Shown here: piece by piece, positions 18,378-25,898 of the stretch
Numbering within the stretch: the stretch's first letter is position 1
Layout of the letters: each line of letters starts with the position of its first letter
NCBI RefSeq assembly: GCF_000337595.1
Contig: NZ_AOIL01000042.1
Coordinates: 55,903 to 119,902 of the forward strand
Direction: 5' to 3'
DNA: 64,000 bases
From: Natrialba taiwanensis DSM 12281
GTDB lineage: Archaea; Halobacteriota; Halobacteria; Halobacteriales; Natrialbaceae
Made by a program: the position numbers and the translations under genes
The notes under the pieces: generated by a model
Told to the model about the DNA's origin: nothing
Seen by the model: only the letters and a program-made list of their open reading frames with translations
Database searches by the model: none

Positions 18378-18737
18378 ATGTCAAACGACGAGACACGGGG
18401 TAATGAAAGCCCCGACCGGCAGGACGCAATCGACCCGAACGACCCACTCGAGACCCACCTCGAAGCTATCGACCAGCTCACGAGGGCGCTCCTCGTCAAG
18501 ACGACGCCACCGGACGCGCCCGCCATCGACGACCTCGACGCGACACAGCGCCGGGAGGTCCGCAGGCGACTTCGCGAGATCAGAGCCGAGACCAGTCGGA
18601 TCGGCCTGCTCCTGATCGGCCCCGAGGCGGCGATTCCTTACCGCCCGGAGGGCGTCACGACCTACTCCGGTCCGGATCCGGAGACGTTCGAGGACGACTC
18701 GCTACAGACCGACGACCGGGGTGAGGACGATGACTGA
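18378..18737 (+). CDS. Small acidic helical protein, unknown function
   Basis: A 119-residue acidic protein starting MSNDETRGNESPDRQDAIDP. The middle is predicted helical (HLEAIDQLTRALLVK, TQRREVRRRLREIRAETSR) and the C-terminus is acidic and disordered. I do not recognise a family. An in-frame upstream ATG at 18315 would add 21 basic/Ser-rich residues and fits a TATA-like box at 18281-18286, so the start is uncertain. It overlaps the next gene by eight bases, and the pair faces the PhiH1-like repressor gene. That repressor-plus-operon arrangement is typical of virus or plasmid control regions, which suggests this pair came with an integrated element. Confidence 0.55.
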   Translation: MSNDETRGNESPDRQDAIDPNDPLETHLEAIDQLTRALLVKTTPPDAPAIDDLDATQRREVRRRLREIRAETSRIGLLLIGPEAAIPYRPEGVTTYSGPDPETFEDDSLQTDDRGEDDD

Positions 18738-19677
18738 CACGCTCCGCGAGCGCGTCGAAACACTAGAGGCTGAACTCCGGCGCAAGGACGATCGGATCGC
18801 CACCCTCGAAGCCCGACTCGAAACGGCGATAGACCGCCTCGACACCCTCGAGTCGCGTCTCGCTGACCACGACGACCGCCTGGAGACGCACGAGAACGCC
18901 TGCCACGATCACGCTACCCGCCTCGACGCCCACGACGACCGCCTCCAACAAATCGACGCGCTCGCCGACGCCACGCGCAACCGTACCGGCGCGAACAAGG
19001 CCCGCATCGAAGAACTCCAGGCGCGCGAACTCGAGAAGGGAGCCCACCTCGAAACCGCCACCGTCGACGAACACGAACTCGAGGTGCAGGGTGATCGGCT
19101 CGAACGGATCACCAAGGACGACGGCCGTTCATATTTTCGCGTTCCGGACAGCGCCGACCCGCTCGATTCGGGGCACGTCTCGCTCGCCTACGGTGACTTG
19201 CTGCCGATCCAGCAACTCGCCAGGATGGACACGGACAGACGCCGGGCAGCCGCCAACACGGTCCCGACCAGACTCGCGGCCGCACTCTGGCAGGCACGTA
19301 CCGACCCGAGCATCGGCGACGATCCCTGGGAGCCCGGCTGCAAGAACGTTCGCGCGTTCGTCACGGCGAGCGATCTGAAACACTGGATTCGACGACAGGA
19401 ACCCGGGACGAGCGAGACCTACGCGAAAAAACTCGTCTCGCGGACCATTGACGCCCTGCTCGATCTTTCGAAGCACCGACTCGCGGTTCGGCGGACGACC
19501 CAGCGCAAGAACGGCCTCGAGTACACCGAACGACGGCTGATCCTCCCCGCCGATGCCGCGATTCCGGGCGAAACCGGTCGAACACGGAGCGACCCAAACC
19601 GAGACCGGCAGTCGAACGGGATGGACGAAGACGCGTCACCCGAGTCGTCTCCACCGACAACTGATGTCCACGGATAA
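18730..19677 (+). CDS. Coiled-coil protein, unknown function
   Basis: A 315-residue protein. Residues about 1-100 form a heptad-rich coiled coil (ERVETLEAELRRKDDRIATL, then repeated RLDTLESRLADHDDRLETHE). A more globular region follows from about 125 (DGRSYFRVPDSADP, then HVSLAYGDLLPIQQLARMD), with a helical segment VRAFVTASDLKHWIRRQEPG and an Arg/Lys-rich end that could contact nucleic acid. The C-terminal 35 residues look disordered. The start at 18730 overlaps the previous stop by eight bases. No catalytic motif is visible. Position next to a PhiH1-like repressor suggests a mobile-element origin, but I cannot assign a function. Confidence 0.6.
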   Translation: MTDTLRERVETLEAELRRKDDRIATLEARLETAIDRLDTLESRLADHDDRLETHENACHDHATRLDAHDDRLQQIDALADATRNRTGANKARIEELQARELEKGAHLETATVDEHELEVQGDRLERITKDDGRSYFRVPDSADPLDSGHVSLAYGDLLPIQQLARMDTDRRRAAANTVPTRLAAALWQARTDPSIGDDPWEPGCKNVRAFVTASDLKHWIRRQEPGTSETYAKKLVSRTIDALLDLSKHRLAVRRTTQRKNGLEYTERRLILPADAAIPGETGRTRSDPNRDRQSNGMDEDASPESSPPTTDVHG

Positions 19678-19995
19678 CAGCGTCCATCCGCCGGTTTCGC
19701 TCCCGAGTTCACGCTGACTCGCTGGCGAGAGCCGTCATCTCTACACGACCCTCGACGCCGCGGTTCACGAGCGGCTGTCTGCACTGGCGGTAGCTGCGGG
19801 TCTCCCTGCGAGCAGTCCGCGGCAGTCTACACGGGAGACAACCGCCTGTGACGCTCCGAAGACGACGGCTGTCCACGGGATCGGTTGCTGTCGCCGCTCG
19901 AAATCGCACGCCGAGTCGTATCGACGACTCGTTCGAGGGTGGTATCCAAAGCCGCCGAGAAGACATCGAGTAATCGAGTGCAGCGAGCGGTGCGA
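19678..19995. other. Intergenic region, no supported gene
   Basis: About 320 bases between convergent genes. Open frames exist on both strands, but they are the by-product of high GC content, change frame without a plausible start, and show no recognisable domain. I see no RNA gene or repeat here. Confidence 0.5.
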
Positions 19996-20772
19996 TCACC
20001 GCTCGTGCTGTTCCGGTGGGGATTCCGTGCCGGACTGGTGGTCGTGCTCCCCTCGCTGTTGCGAGTTCGCTCGGGCCGGCGGCTCAGGTGGTTCGAACGC
20101 CGCGACGAGCACCTGCCCGGCGCGGGTATCCAGCAGGGCAGCCAGACTTCGCCGGGAGCGGGTGCCGACCGCTGCCAGGCCGGCGACGAGTAAGTGGCCG
20201 ATGATGACGGGCGTCGATACCGATCCCCCGCTCCCGACGGCGATCGACGCGAGCAACGACGCGGCAACCGCCGGAAGGACGACCAGACTCGTCACGCGAA
20301 TCGGCCGTGCACGAATTGCGTCCCGCAGGTCCCGTCCCCGTCGAGCAACGCCGGACGTTTCCAGTGCGGCCGCGAGTTCGCCCGCTACGCGATCAATACC
20401 CCGAATAATGGGGCCGACCGCTCGCGTCTCGCGGAGGTCGATGACGATGACCTCGGGCTCGGGTTCCGTCGTCAGCCAGCGATAGCAGTACGTCGACTTG
20501 AGGTATCCCGTCCAGGTCGCGCCGATGGCGGCTAGCCGCGAGTTCACGATAGCGCCGCGAATCCGGGCTCCGTATCGCGATAGCGACGATCCGCGGGCAG
20601 CGAGCCGCGAGTTCGCGATCCAGTTCCGGACCCGGGAACCGACCCGCGACAGCGACGAGCCGACGGCGGTGAGTCGCGAGTTCACGACGGCTGTCTCGAC
20701 GTAATCGCGGACGGGCGACTGCTCATCGTCTGCTCGGGAATCCGCTGACGGCTCGTCCGGTGACTCAGACAC
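19996..20772 (-). CDS. Membrane protein with 23-residue N-terminal tandem repeats
   Basis: A 258-residue protein. After an acidic leader (1-22) come tandem 23-residue units: NSRLTAVGSSLSRVGSRVRN (31-53), NSRLAARGSSLSRYGARIRG (54-76), then a partial NSRLAAIGATW from 77. Each unit looks like an amphipathic helix rich in Arg and Ser. A conserved middle region follows (EVIVIDLRETRAVGPIIRGI), then two hydrophobic segments (about 160-205). The C-terminus is Pro/Glu-rich. I do not recognise a named family. The gene lies 120 bases downstream of the DUF4330 gene on the same strand, and such proteins may work together at the membrane; that is inference. Confidence 0.65.
   Translation of the reverse strand: MSESPDEPSADSRADDEQSPVRDYVETAVVNSRLTAVGSSLSRVGSRVRNWIANSRLAARGSSLSRYGARIRGAIVNSRLAAIGATWTGYLKSTYCYRWLTTEPEPEVIVIDLRETRAVGPIIRGIDRVAGELAAALETSGVARRGRDLRDAIRARPIRVTSLVVLPAVAASLLASIAVGSGGSVSTPVIIGHLLVAGLAAVGTRSRRSLAALLDTRAGQVLVAAFEPPEPPARANSQQRGEHDHQSGTESPPEQHER
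20512..20682 (-). repeat. Tandem 69-bp coding repeats
   Basis: Two full units (20614-20682 and 20545-20613) and a partial third encode the NSRL-x3-GSSLSR-type 23-residue repeats of the membrane protein. The repeats are in frame, so copy number can change without breaking the protein. Confidence 0.75.
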
Positions 20773-20892
20773 GGATTTCCTCCCGCTTCCGACGAGGTGA
20801 ACTCGTCAGTGATCGGTGCGAGCGTTCGACTGGCTCCGGAGGACGGATTTCTGGATCGACCATAGACGACGGATGACGCGCAGACACCAGCG

Positions 20893-21738
20893 TCACTCGA
20901 TGTCCGTGACGGTTCCGCTGACAGTCGTCGTGTCGAGGTCCAGTGCAATAGTGGTTCCGGCCTCGAGTCGGTCACCCCGGAATCGGGTGCCGGTTTCGCG
21001 TTCGTGCGCAGTGGTTTGTAACTCGACCGTGAGGGTTACCCGCTCGTTCCGCGGGTGTTCGCGCTCGTAGATGTTCCCGTCGTCGCTTTCGATGATCACG
21101 GTCGCCGGTTCGCGCTCGACGGACTCGATGGTCGCGATCGTCTCGCCGCGGGCCGTTTCGCTCATATTTACCCCGAGTTCGTCCGCGACGTTGGGATCAA
21201 CGTTGTCGAGTTCGACATCGACGACGGTCGTCGTCGGTTCGATTGCGAGCGTTTCCCCTTCGGTACTGAGATCGGTGACGGTGCCGTTCGTGGCGTGCCA
21301 GCCCAGATCGAGGCGGAGGCTGTCACCGAGGCGGAGCGGGTCGCCGCCGACGCGGAAGCGATCGAGATCGTGAGTGTCGCCGCCGGCCACTCCGTCGACT
21401 GCTGCGCGGACGCGAACAGTCTGGCTCCCGTCGGCTGCGGGTGCGGTGACGAAGACATCAGTGAGAGACACGTTGTCGTCGCTACCGGCGATGGCGGCGG
21501 TTTCGTTCTCGTCGAGTCGGTCAGCGACGTAGTCCGGTTGGGAGCCCAACTCGAGCGTGACGTATCGCGTCTCCGGGTCACCGTTCGGCTCGGCGGCTGT
21601 GGCCGGTTCGCCGCCCGAATTTCCGGTCACGACGAGACCGACGCCGGCGGCGACGACCACGAGCAACAGTCCGACGACGAGTGCGTCGATGACGTTGATG
21701 ACGCCGAGGAGGCTGCCGTCGTCGTCGATTAGTGGCAT
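20893..21738 (-). CDS. DUF4330 family membrane-anchored protein
   Basis: A 281-residue protein starting MPLIDDDGSLLGVINVIDAL, the conserved DUF4330 N-terminus, with a transmembrane helix at about 13-41 (VIDALVVGLLLVVVAAGVGL). The rest is extracytoplasmic, acidic and beta-rich, with three repeating modules: VTLELGSQPDYVADRLDEN, VVDVELDNVDPNVADELGV and VTLTVELQTTAHERETGTR, each followed by a GD-x-L-containing strand. Family members are found in cyanobacteria and archaea and have been linked only by context to envelope polysaccharide. No enzyme motif is visible. It is upstream of the 23-residue-repeat membrane protein on the same strand. Confidence 0.8.
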   Translation of the reverse strand: MPLIDDDGSLLGVINVIDALVVGLLLVVVAAGVGLVVTGNSGGEPATAAEPNGDPETRYVTLELGSQPDYVADRLDENETAAIAGSDDNVSLTDVFVTAPAADGSQTVRVRAAVDGVAGGDTHDLDRFRVGGDPLRLGDSLRLDLGWHATNGTVTDLSTEGETLAIEPTTTVVDVELDNVDPNVADELGVNMSETARGETIATIESVEREPATVIIESDDGNIYEREHPRNERVTLTVELQTTAHERETGTRFRGDRLEAGTTIALDLDTTTVSGTVTDIE

Positions 21739-22057
21739 AGATCGGGTCCGCGTGTTGTGTGTCGTCGCCGGTCGCGACTCGCCGTCGTCTTTCCGTTCGA
21801 TTCCATGCTTCTCATCCCCGCGCAGATAAGCGAAACGTGCGGGTGAGAACCGCTTGTGACGGACGTGTGACTGTTCATAGCACAGGTCTGTGTGTAGATA
21901 CTAAATAAGTTCTCCTTTGAGGATAAGTGTCCGTAGCCAAGCGGTGTACGGTAGCCAGCGATACAGCCAGTGGAGGTACTGGCGTCCCACCGACATTCAA
22001 ATAGTCTGACTACTCAATCGAAGAACAATGGATGGGTATCCGCGAGACCGACCCGTT
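21739..22057. other. Intergenic region, nothing definite
   Basis: About 320 bases upstream of the DUF4330 gene and downstream of the lipoprotein gene. I see AT-rich patches (ACTAAATAAG near 21900) that could hold a promoter. No tRNA fold or open frame with credible composition is present. Confidence 0.45.
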
Positions 22058-22597
22058 TCAACACGAGACCGACGTGTCCGTTTCGATGCCACTGTCTCCA
22101 ATAGTTAGCTTCGTCGTCCCCTCCTCGCAATCGTTTGGCGACCAGGTGGTGGTCGTTTTGCTTTCCAGTCCGTCGGCTTCGATCGCCACGTCGTAGGTGC
22201 CGCCGTCGGACAGTTCGATCACGAGTTCACTTGTGGCCGGGATTGCAACTTCCCGATCGAGGACCGAGTCGCCGTCGTGGTCGAGTTGGATCGTGATCGG
22301 GAGTTCCTCGTCGGTCGTGTTTTCGATGCGAATGCCGTACGCGTCATCCGCGACGGTCCAATCGTCTCCGCTGGATCGGCGTTCGAATCGATCGATCACG
22401 TCGGAGTCGTCGGGGATCGAGTCGAGGTCGCCTGCCGTCTGGGAGTCTGACGGGGAGTCGGTGTCGGTCGACGAGTCATCGCCATCGGGCCATGTGGTGC
22501 CGCTGAGACAGCCGGCGAGAGCGGCGAGACCGCCCGTCGCGCTGAGCGTGATGAACGTGCGTCGGTCCGGTCCACGGTCATCGAGATTCAGATCCAT
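22058..22597 (-). CDS. Tat-exported lipoprotein, function unknown
   Basis: A 179-residue protein with a twin-arginine signal (PDRRTFITLSATGG) and a lipobox LAALAGC at about residues 21-27, so it is probably exported folded and lipid-anchored at the Cys. A disordered Ser/Asp/Thr linker follows. A small beta domain then begins near residue 80 (DDAYGIRIENTTDEELPITI) and ends with three cysteines near the C-terminus. The start at 22597 is chosen because the signal peptide then has normal length; the frame is open to 22636. No binding motif is recognisable. It lies beside other cell-surface genes. Confidence 0.75.
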   Translation of the reverse strand: MDLNLDDRGPDRRTFITLSATGGLAALAGCLSGTTWPDGDDSSTDTDSPSDSQTAGDLDSIPDDSDVIDRFERRSSGDDWTVADDAYGIRIENTTDEELPITIQLDHDGDSVLDREVAIPATSELVIELSDGGTYDVAIEADGLESKTTTTWSPNDCEEGTTKLTIGDSGIETDTSVSC

Positions 22598-22987
22598 ATC
22601 GACAGCACACGAGCGCGCGTAATGGCCTTTTTTCACGGATTGAGAACGGTCAGGATGGGGAGACTGTCAACCCGTGGCTTTCGTTCCGGGAGGGAGGGGA
22701 CTACTGACGATGGCCGGTCGCACGTCTCCCGCAGTCAGTGGTGCTGACTGCAAGCGTTCACCCGGCGTCGAGTAGGTGGGAATTACACCGTTGTAGTGGA
22801 TACAACGGGTCCGATACGACGGCGTGGCGGGCCTGGTGTCGACAGCGTGGCGGCGGACGGGAAGCTACCGACAGCCATCACAAATGGTCACCTATCGAGA
22901 TGCAAGTCCACACTGAGCGTGCAAACGCCACGGGAGGTTATTATCATCGACAGGGAGCCACGAGTGCCCGTAGGGCAGTATTACCTC
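22598..22987. other. Intergenic region between divergent genes
   Basis: About 390 bases. TTATTATC at about 22938-22945 is the best promoter-like box for the plus-strand gene at 22988 and would give a leader of roughly 18-20 bases. Open frames reach upstream of 22988 but lack family or composition support. Confidence 0.45.
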
Positions 22988-23326
22988 ATGAGCGGAACAC
23001 ACTGGTTCGATTCGCATTCGCGCACAGTTTCACTGGTAGTCATCGTCGGGCTTCTCGCGATGGTGATTGGTGGTGGATTCACTGCGGCGGTCTCAGCCCA
23101 GTCGTCCGACGACAATGTCGCCGTCAACGAAACGATTACCAACGAGAGTTCACAGGAGATACTCGCGGAATCGATCGTCAACGAAACGTCCGAGACGGGA
23201 TCGGATGTTTCCGAGACGCCTGATCCGACGCTCCCTGCGCTTCCGGAGTTGGGTGATGGACTGTTCGATGAGAGCGTCGGCGATGAAGCCGGTAATGTCG
23301 TCGCTGACGACTGGTCCCCGTTCTGA
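22988..23326 (+). CDS. Small secreted protein, unknown function
   Basis: A 112-residue protein. Residues about 17-38 are a hydrophobic signal segment (TVSLVVIVGLLAMVIGGGF) with a possible cleavage site after AVSA near 40. The mature part is acidic and repetitive in character (NETITNESSQEILAES, IVNETSETGSD), then Pro-rich (PDPTLPALPELG), ending VADDWSPF. The longer open frame from 22796 is rejected because the signal peptide would become internal. It shares secretion and location with the repeat proteins that follow, but does not contain their Gln/Asn repeat, so participation in the same structure is only a possibility. Confidence 0.6.
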   Translation: MSGTHWFDSHSRTVSLVVIVGLLAMVIGGGFTAAVSAQSSDDNVAVNETITNESSQEILAESIVNETSETGSDVSETPDPTLPALPELGDGLFDESVGDEAGNVVADDWSPF

Positions 23327-23744
23327 ACGGCCGTTACGCCACCAGTAGCGGTTCTTTCCTTCTGGTGTTGGTGCCGACCGACGGTACTGTCTGCCGGACC
23401 CGGGACCGAGATCGCGGTGACGTGCCGGCACCTTAGGCGCGGCATCGAAGGATAAGTTGATAGCGCCGCCGTCGGTACAAATTCGAGACGACTGGGGTCG
23501 CCGCTAGCGTCTGTGCTCACCGTGGACACGTGCTTTCAAACGAGCCAATTGCGACCCGGTACCAGTGGTCGTGAATACGGGTTCTGCGAGTTCGCAGTGT
23601 GGCGTCGATAGCACGACCGTTCGCGCGTGCGCATAGTTCCATTCTGTTGACAACAATGCTGCGACGAACGAGCGCTGGCAAGAAACAGAAGAAACGATAC
23701 TGTGAATAGTCGAGGTCGCGTTGAATGGGCGTTAACGTAGCGGA
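23327..23744. other. Intergenic region between convergent genes
   Basis: About 420 bases between the ends of a plus-strand and a minus-strand gene. I see no plausible gene, repeat or RNA. Pyrimidine runs after 23350 (TTCTTTCCTTCT) may help to end the plus-strand transcript. Confidence 0.45.
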
Positions 23745-25280
23745 TTACGCACCGACCCAGACGTTCGTTGAGGCGACAGCACCGAACTGAGCGTTTTCGT
23801 TCTCCTGAAGGGCCACCTGTGCGGAGTCAGCGGTGCCACCGTTTTCGGCGACGGCGATGGCGGCCTGCTGCTCGTTGATGTTCTCCTGGAGCACGTACTG
23901 GGACTGTTCGATCTGTGCGCTCGCTTCTTGCTCGACCTCGTTGGTCTGCTGTGCGTCGTAGTCGAACGCGATACCTGGTGCATCTTCGACGTCGCCGCCG
24001 CCGAGGGTCATGCTCGTCGTGTCGGAGTAGATGACACTGTCGTGCATGTAGCCCGGTCCGGCGTAGACGTTCAGCGCATCAGCGAACCCAATCTGCGTGT
24101 TGATGTTCTGCTGGTGGGCCAGCTGGATTGCGGTGGCTTCGCTGCCGTTAGTCGCGATTGCCATCGCAGTGCTCTGGAGGTTGACGTTCATCTGTTCGAC
24201 TTCCTGCGTCTGGCTGACGCTGGAGGTCGCCGTCTGAACGCCCTTGCCCTTCTTGTGATGGTCGTCGTCCTTCTTGTCCGACTCTTCACCGAGCGTCTCG
24301 GCCGCCTGTGCGGCTTCGTCCATCATCTCAGGGTTGTCGACACCCGCGGTGGCGATGGCCATGCCGGGCATCGACGAGAGGATGTTTTCGGCGTCCGCTT
24401 CGCCGATCTGCTCGTTGAAGTTGGTCTGTTCGGTGAGCTGGATCGCCGTCGCAGTGCTGTTGTTTCCGACAGCGATTGCGACTGCGCTGTCTTGCTCGTT
24501 GTAGTTCATCTGATCGGCGTTCTGGCCCTGCTCGACTGTGGCTTCGGCCGATTGATCGAGGAACTCGCCGCCACCCGCGTAGACGTTCGTGGCGTTTGCG
24601 ACTCCTTGCTGGAGGTTCTGGTTGGTCTGTTGGGACTGCTGGATCGAGAGCGCTTCGCTGTTGTTCGCCGCGAGGGCGAACGCGGTGCTTTGCTCGTTGT
24701 AGTTCAGTTGTCCAACGACCTGGCTCTGGGTGACTTCGGCTTCGGCAGCCTGGTCAGAGTCGACTTTACCCTTGTCACCTTTCTTGTCGGCAATACCCCA
24801 GCCGTCGAACTGCTTGCCGTCACCGTTCCCGATGACGACGTTGACAGTTCCGACATCCTCGAAGGAGGTCGATTCAGCCATCCCAGATCCGGCGAGCGCC
24901 TCACCGAACTGTTCGTTGTCGTTGTACTGGTTCGCCTCTTGGACAGCGGTTGCCTCGCCGCCGTCGATCGAGATGGACGTCGCGTTCGATTGTTGGTTGA
25001 TGTTAACCTGGTCGACGTCCTGGTACTGGCTTACTTCGGCATCGGTCTGTCCGGACGCCTGGGACTCGATGAACTCGTCGAGTGTTGTCCCGTTGAGGTC
25101 GGCCCCGAAGACCAGATACAGTTCTTCACCATTGTCGAGCGCGTGTACGCCGTTCGAACTCGGTGTGGTATCTTCACCGGCTGCGGCTGCGGGTGCCCCC
25201 GCAGCGAGCATCGATAAGGCGACGATACACGCCATCAGGACGGTCGTACATTGTGACCGTCTCGTCGTTGTGGTACTCAT
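23745..25280 (-). CDS. Secreted Gln/Asn-rich repeat protein, curlin-like pattern (fibre or amyloid subunit candidate)
   Basis: A 511-residue protein with a Sec-type signal peptide (MSTTTTRRSQCTTVLMACIV, then ALSMLAAGAPAAAA, cleavage near 34). Five units of about 50-58 residues lie at 81-131, 180-237, 246-302, 351-408 and 454-511. Each has a first half V-x-Q-x-Q-x-V-x-Q-x-N-x-N-x-Q, a middle A-x-A-I-A, and a second half Q-x3-Q-x-N-x-N-x-Q-x-G-x-A ending N-V-Y-A-G. Alternation of polar Q/N with other residues implies beta strands with stacked Q/N ladders, as in CsgA curlin repeats (S-x5-Q-x-G-x2-N-x-A-x3-Q), though I claim resemblance of pattern, not descent. Linkers between units are Lys/Asp/His-rich (DKKDDDHHKKGKG, about 335-347). 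The frame is open to 25382, but 25280 gives a proper signal peptide. Extracellular fibre formation is inference. Confidence 0.8.
   Translation of the reverse strand: MSTTTTRRSQCTTVLMACIVALSMLAAGAPAAAAGEDTTPSSNGVHALDNGEELYLVFGADLNGTTLDEFIESQASGQTDAEVSQYQDVDQVNINQQSNATSISIDGGEATAVQEANQYNDNEQFGEALAGSGMAESTSFEDVGTVNVVIGNGDGKQFDGWGIADKKGDKGKVDSDQAAEAEVTQSQVVGQLNYNEQSTAFALAANNSEALSIQQSQQTNQNLQQGVANATNVYAGGGEFLDQSAEATVEQGQNADQMNYNEQDSAVAIAVGNNSTATAIQLTEQTNFNEQIGEADAENILSSMPGMAIATAGVDNPEMMDEAAQAAETLGEESDKKDDDHHKKGKGVQTATSSVSQTQEVEQMNVNLQSTAMAIATNGSEATAIQLAHQQNINTQIGFADALNVYAGPGYMHDSVIYSDTTSMTLGGGDVEDAPGIAFDYDAQQTNEVEQEASAQIEQSQYVLQENINEQQAAIAVAENGGTADSAQVALQENENAQFGAVASTNVWVGA
23748..25040 (-). repeat. 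Five degenerate Q/N repeat units within the secreted protein
   Basis: Units by position: 24888-25040, 24570-24743, 24375-24545, 24057-24230 and 23748-23921. They keep the Q/N ladder and the Gly of Q-x-G-x-A but differ elsewhere, so the duplications are old and function appears to hold the ladder constant. Unit 5 ends exactly at the C-terminus. Confidence 0.75.
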
Positions 25281-25898
25281 GTTTCGTTTGATCCGTGCCG
25301 TGAGAGTCTTTTGTTTCTGCACCTCCACGGCGCAAATCGTCGTATCTTGATGACAGACTTTGTTATCTGGTAGTTGCCGCATCGATGGAAGGGCCTACCG
25401 CGCGGAAGCCGGTAGCTTATTTCGCGAAGGTAGTGACTATTCACGGCTGAGCGGCACAAACAGGCCAAATACACGTTGCAAACCGACAGAACGTATTATG
25501 ATAGTACCAGCCCTGAACAACGTATTATGATCGAAGAAACTGTTTCAGCGACCGAATCCTTCACTTACTCCCTGTAGAACTGGTCTTGTCGATCATCACG
25601 ATTCTGGCGGCTGACGAGGTAATCGCTGACCGAGAGTAAGAGTTAGCAACAGAAGCACTATGCCGATAGTACCATTTATAGGCTCTCGTTCAGCTCACTG
25701 TCTGGGTGTGCTCACTACTATAGTCTCGGTTTCAGGGCGACAAATCCGACTATTCGACGTGAAACCGTTGTCCGGGTTCAAGTACGACTCGGTGATGAGT
25801 AGCGACCGGGCACCGCGTCACACTAGCAGCAGGATCTATCCATCACAAGCCGCCGTCCCGTGTGGGACGTATGACGCGTGGCCTCAGAAAGCAACACT
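25281..25898. promoter_or_regulatory. 618-base divergent regulatory region between the two repeat-protein genes
   Basis: Long intergenic region separating the oppositely transcribed 511-residue and 178-residue repeat proteins. It holds a direct repeat of AACGTATTATGAT (25490-25502 and 25519-25531) and the decamer GATAGTACCA twice (near 25500 and 25665), the second followed by TTTATAG, a TATA-like box. No gene is supported. The length and repeats suggest controlled expression of the pair. Confidence 0.5.
25490..25531. repeat. 13-bp direct repeat AACGTATTATGAT, period 29 bp
   Basis: Two perfect copies start 29 bases apart, close to three helical turns, in the shared upstream region of the repeat-protein genes. 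This spacing suits two activator or repressor dimers on one DNA face. Function is inference. Confidence 0.55.

Noticed and set aside
19709-19999. 96-residue minus-strand frame in the gap after the coiled-coil gene
   Set aside because: Arg/Ser-rich, no promoter, and interrupted relative to any family pattern. Typical GC-driven open frame.
21900-22000. tRNA-like text (GTAGCCAAGCGGTGTACGG)
   Set aside because: No acceptor stem or T-arm can be folded around it.
23928-25217. Long plus-strand frame of 429 residues opposite the Q/N-repeat gene
   Set aside because: Periodic, Leu/Val/Asp-rich shadow of the repeats on the other strand, with no signal or domain.
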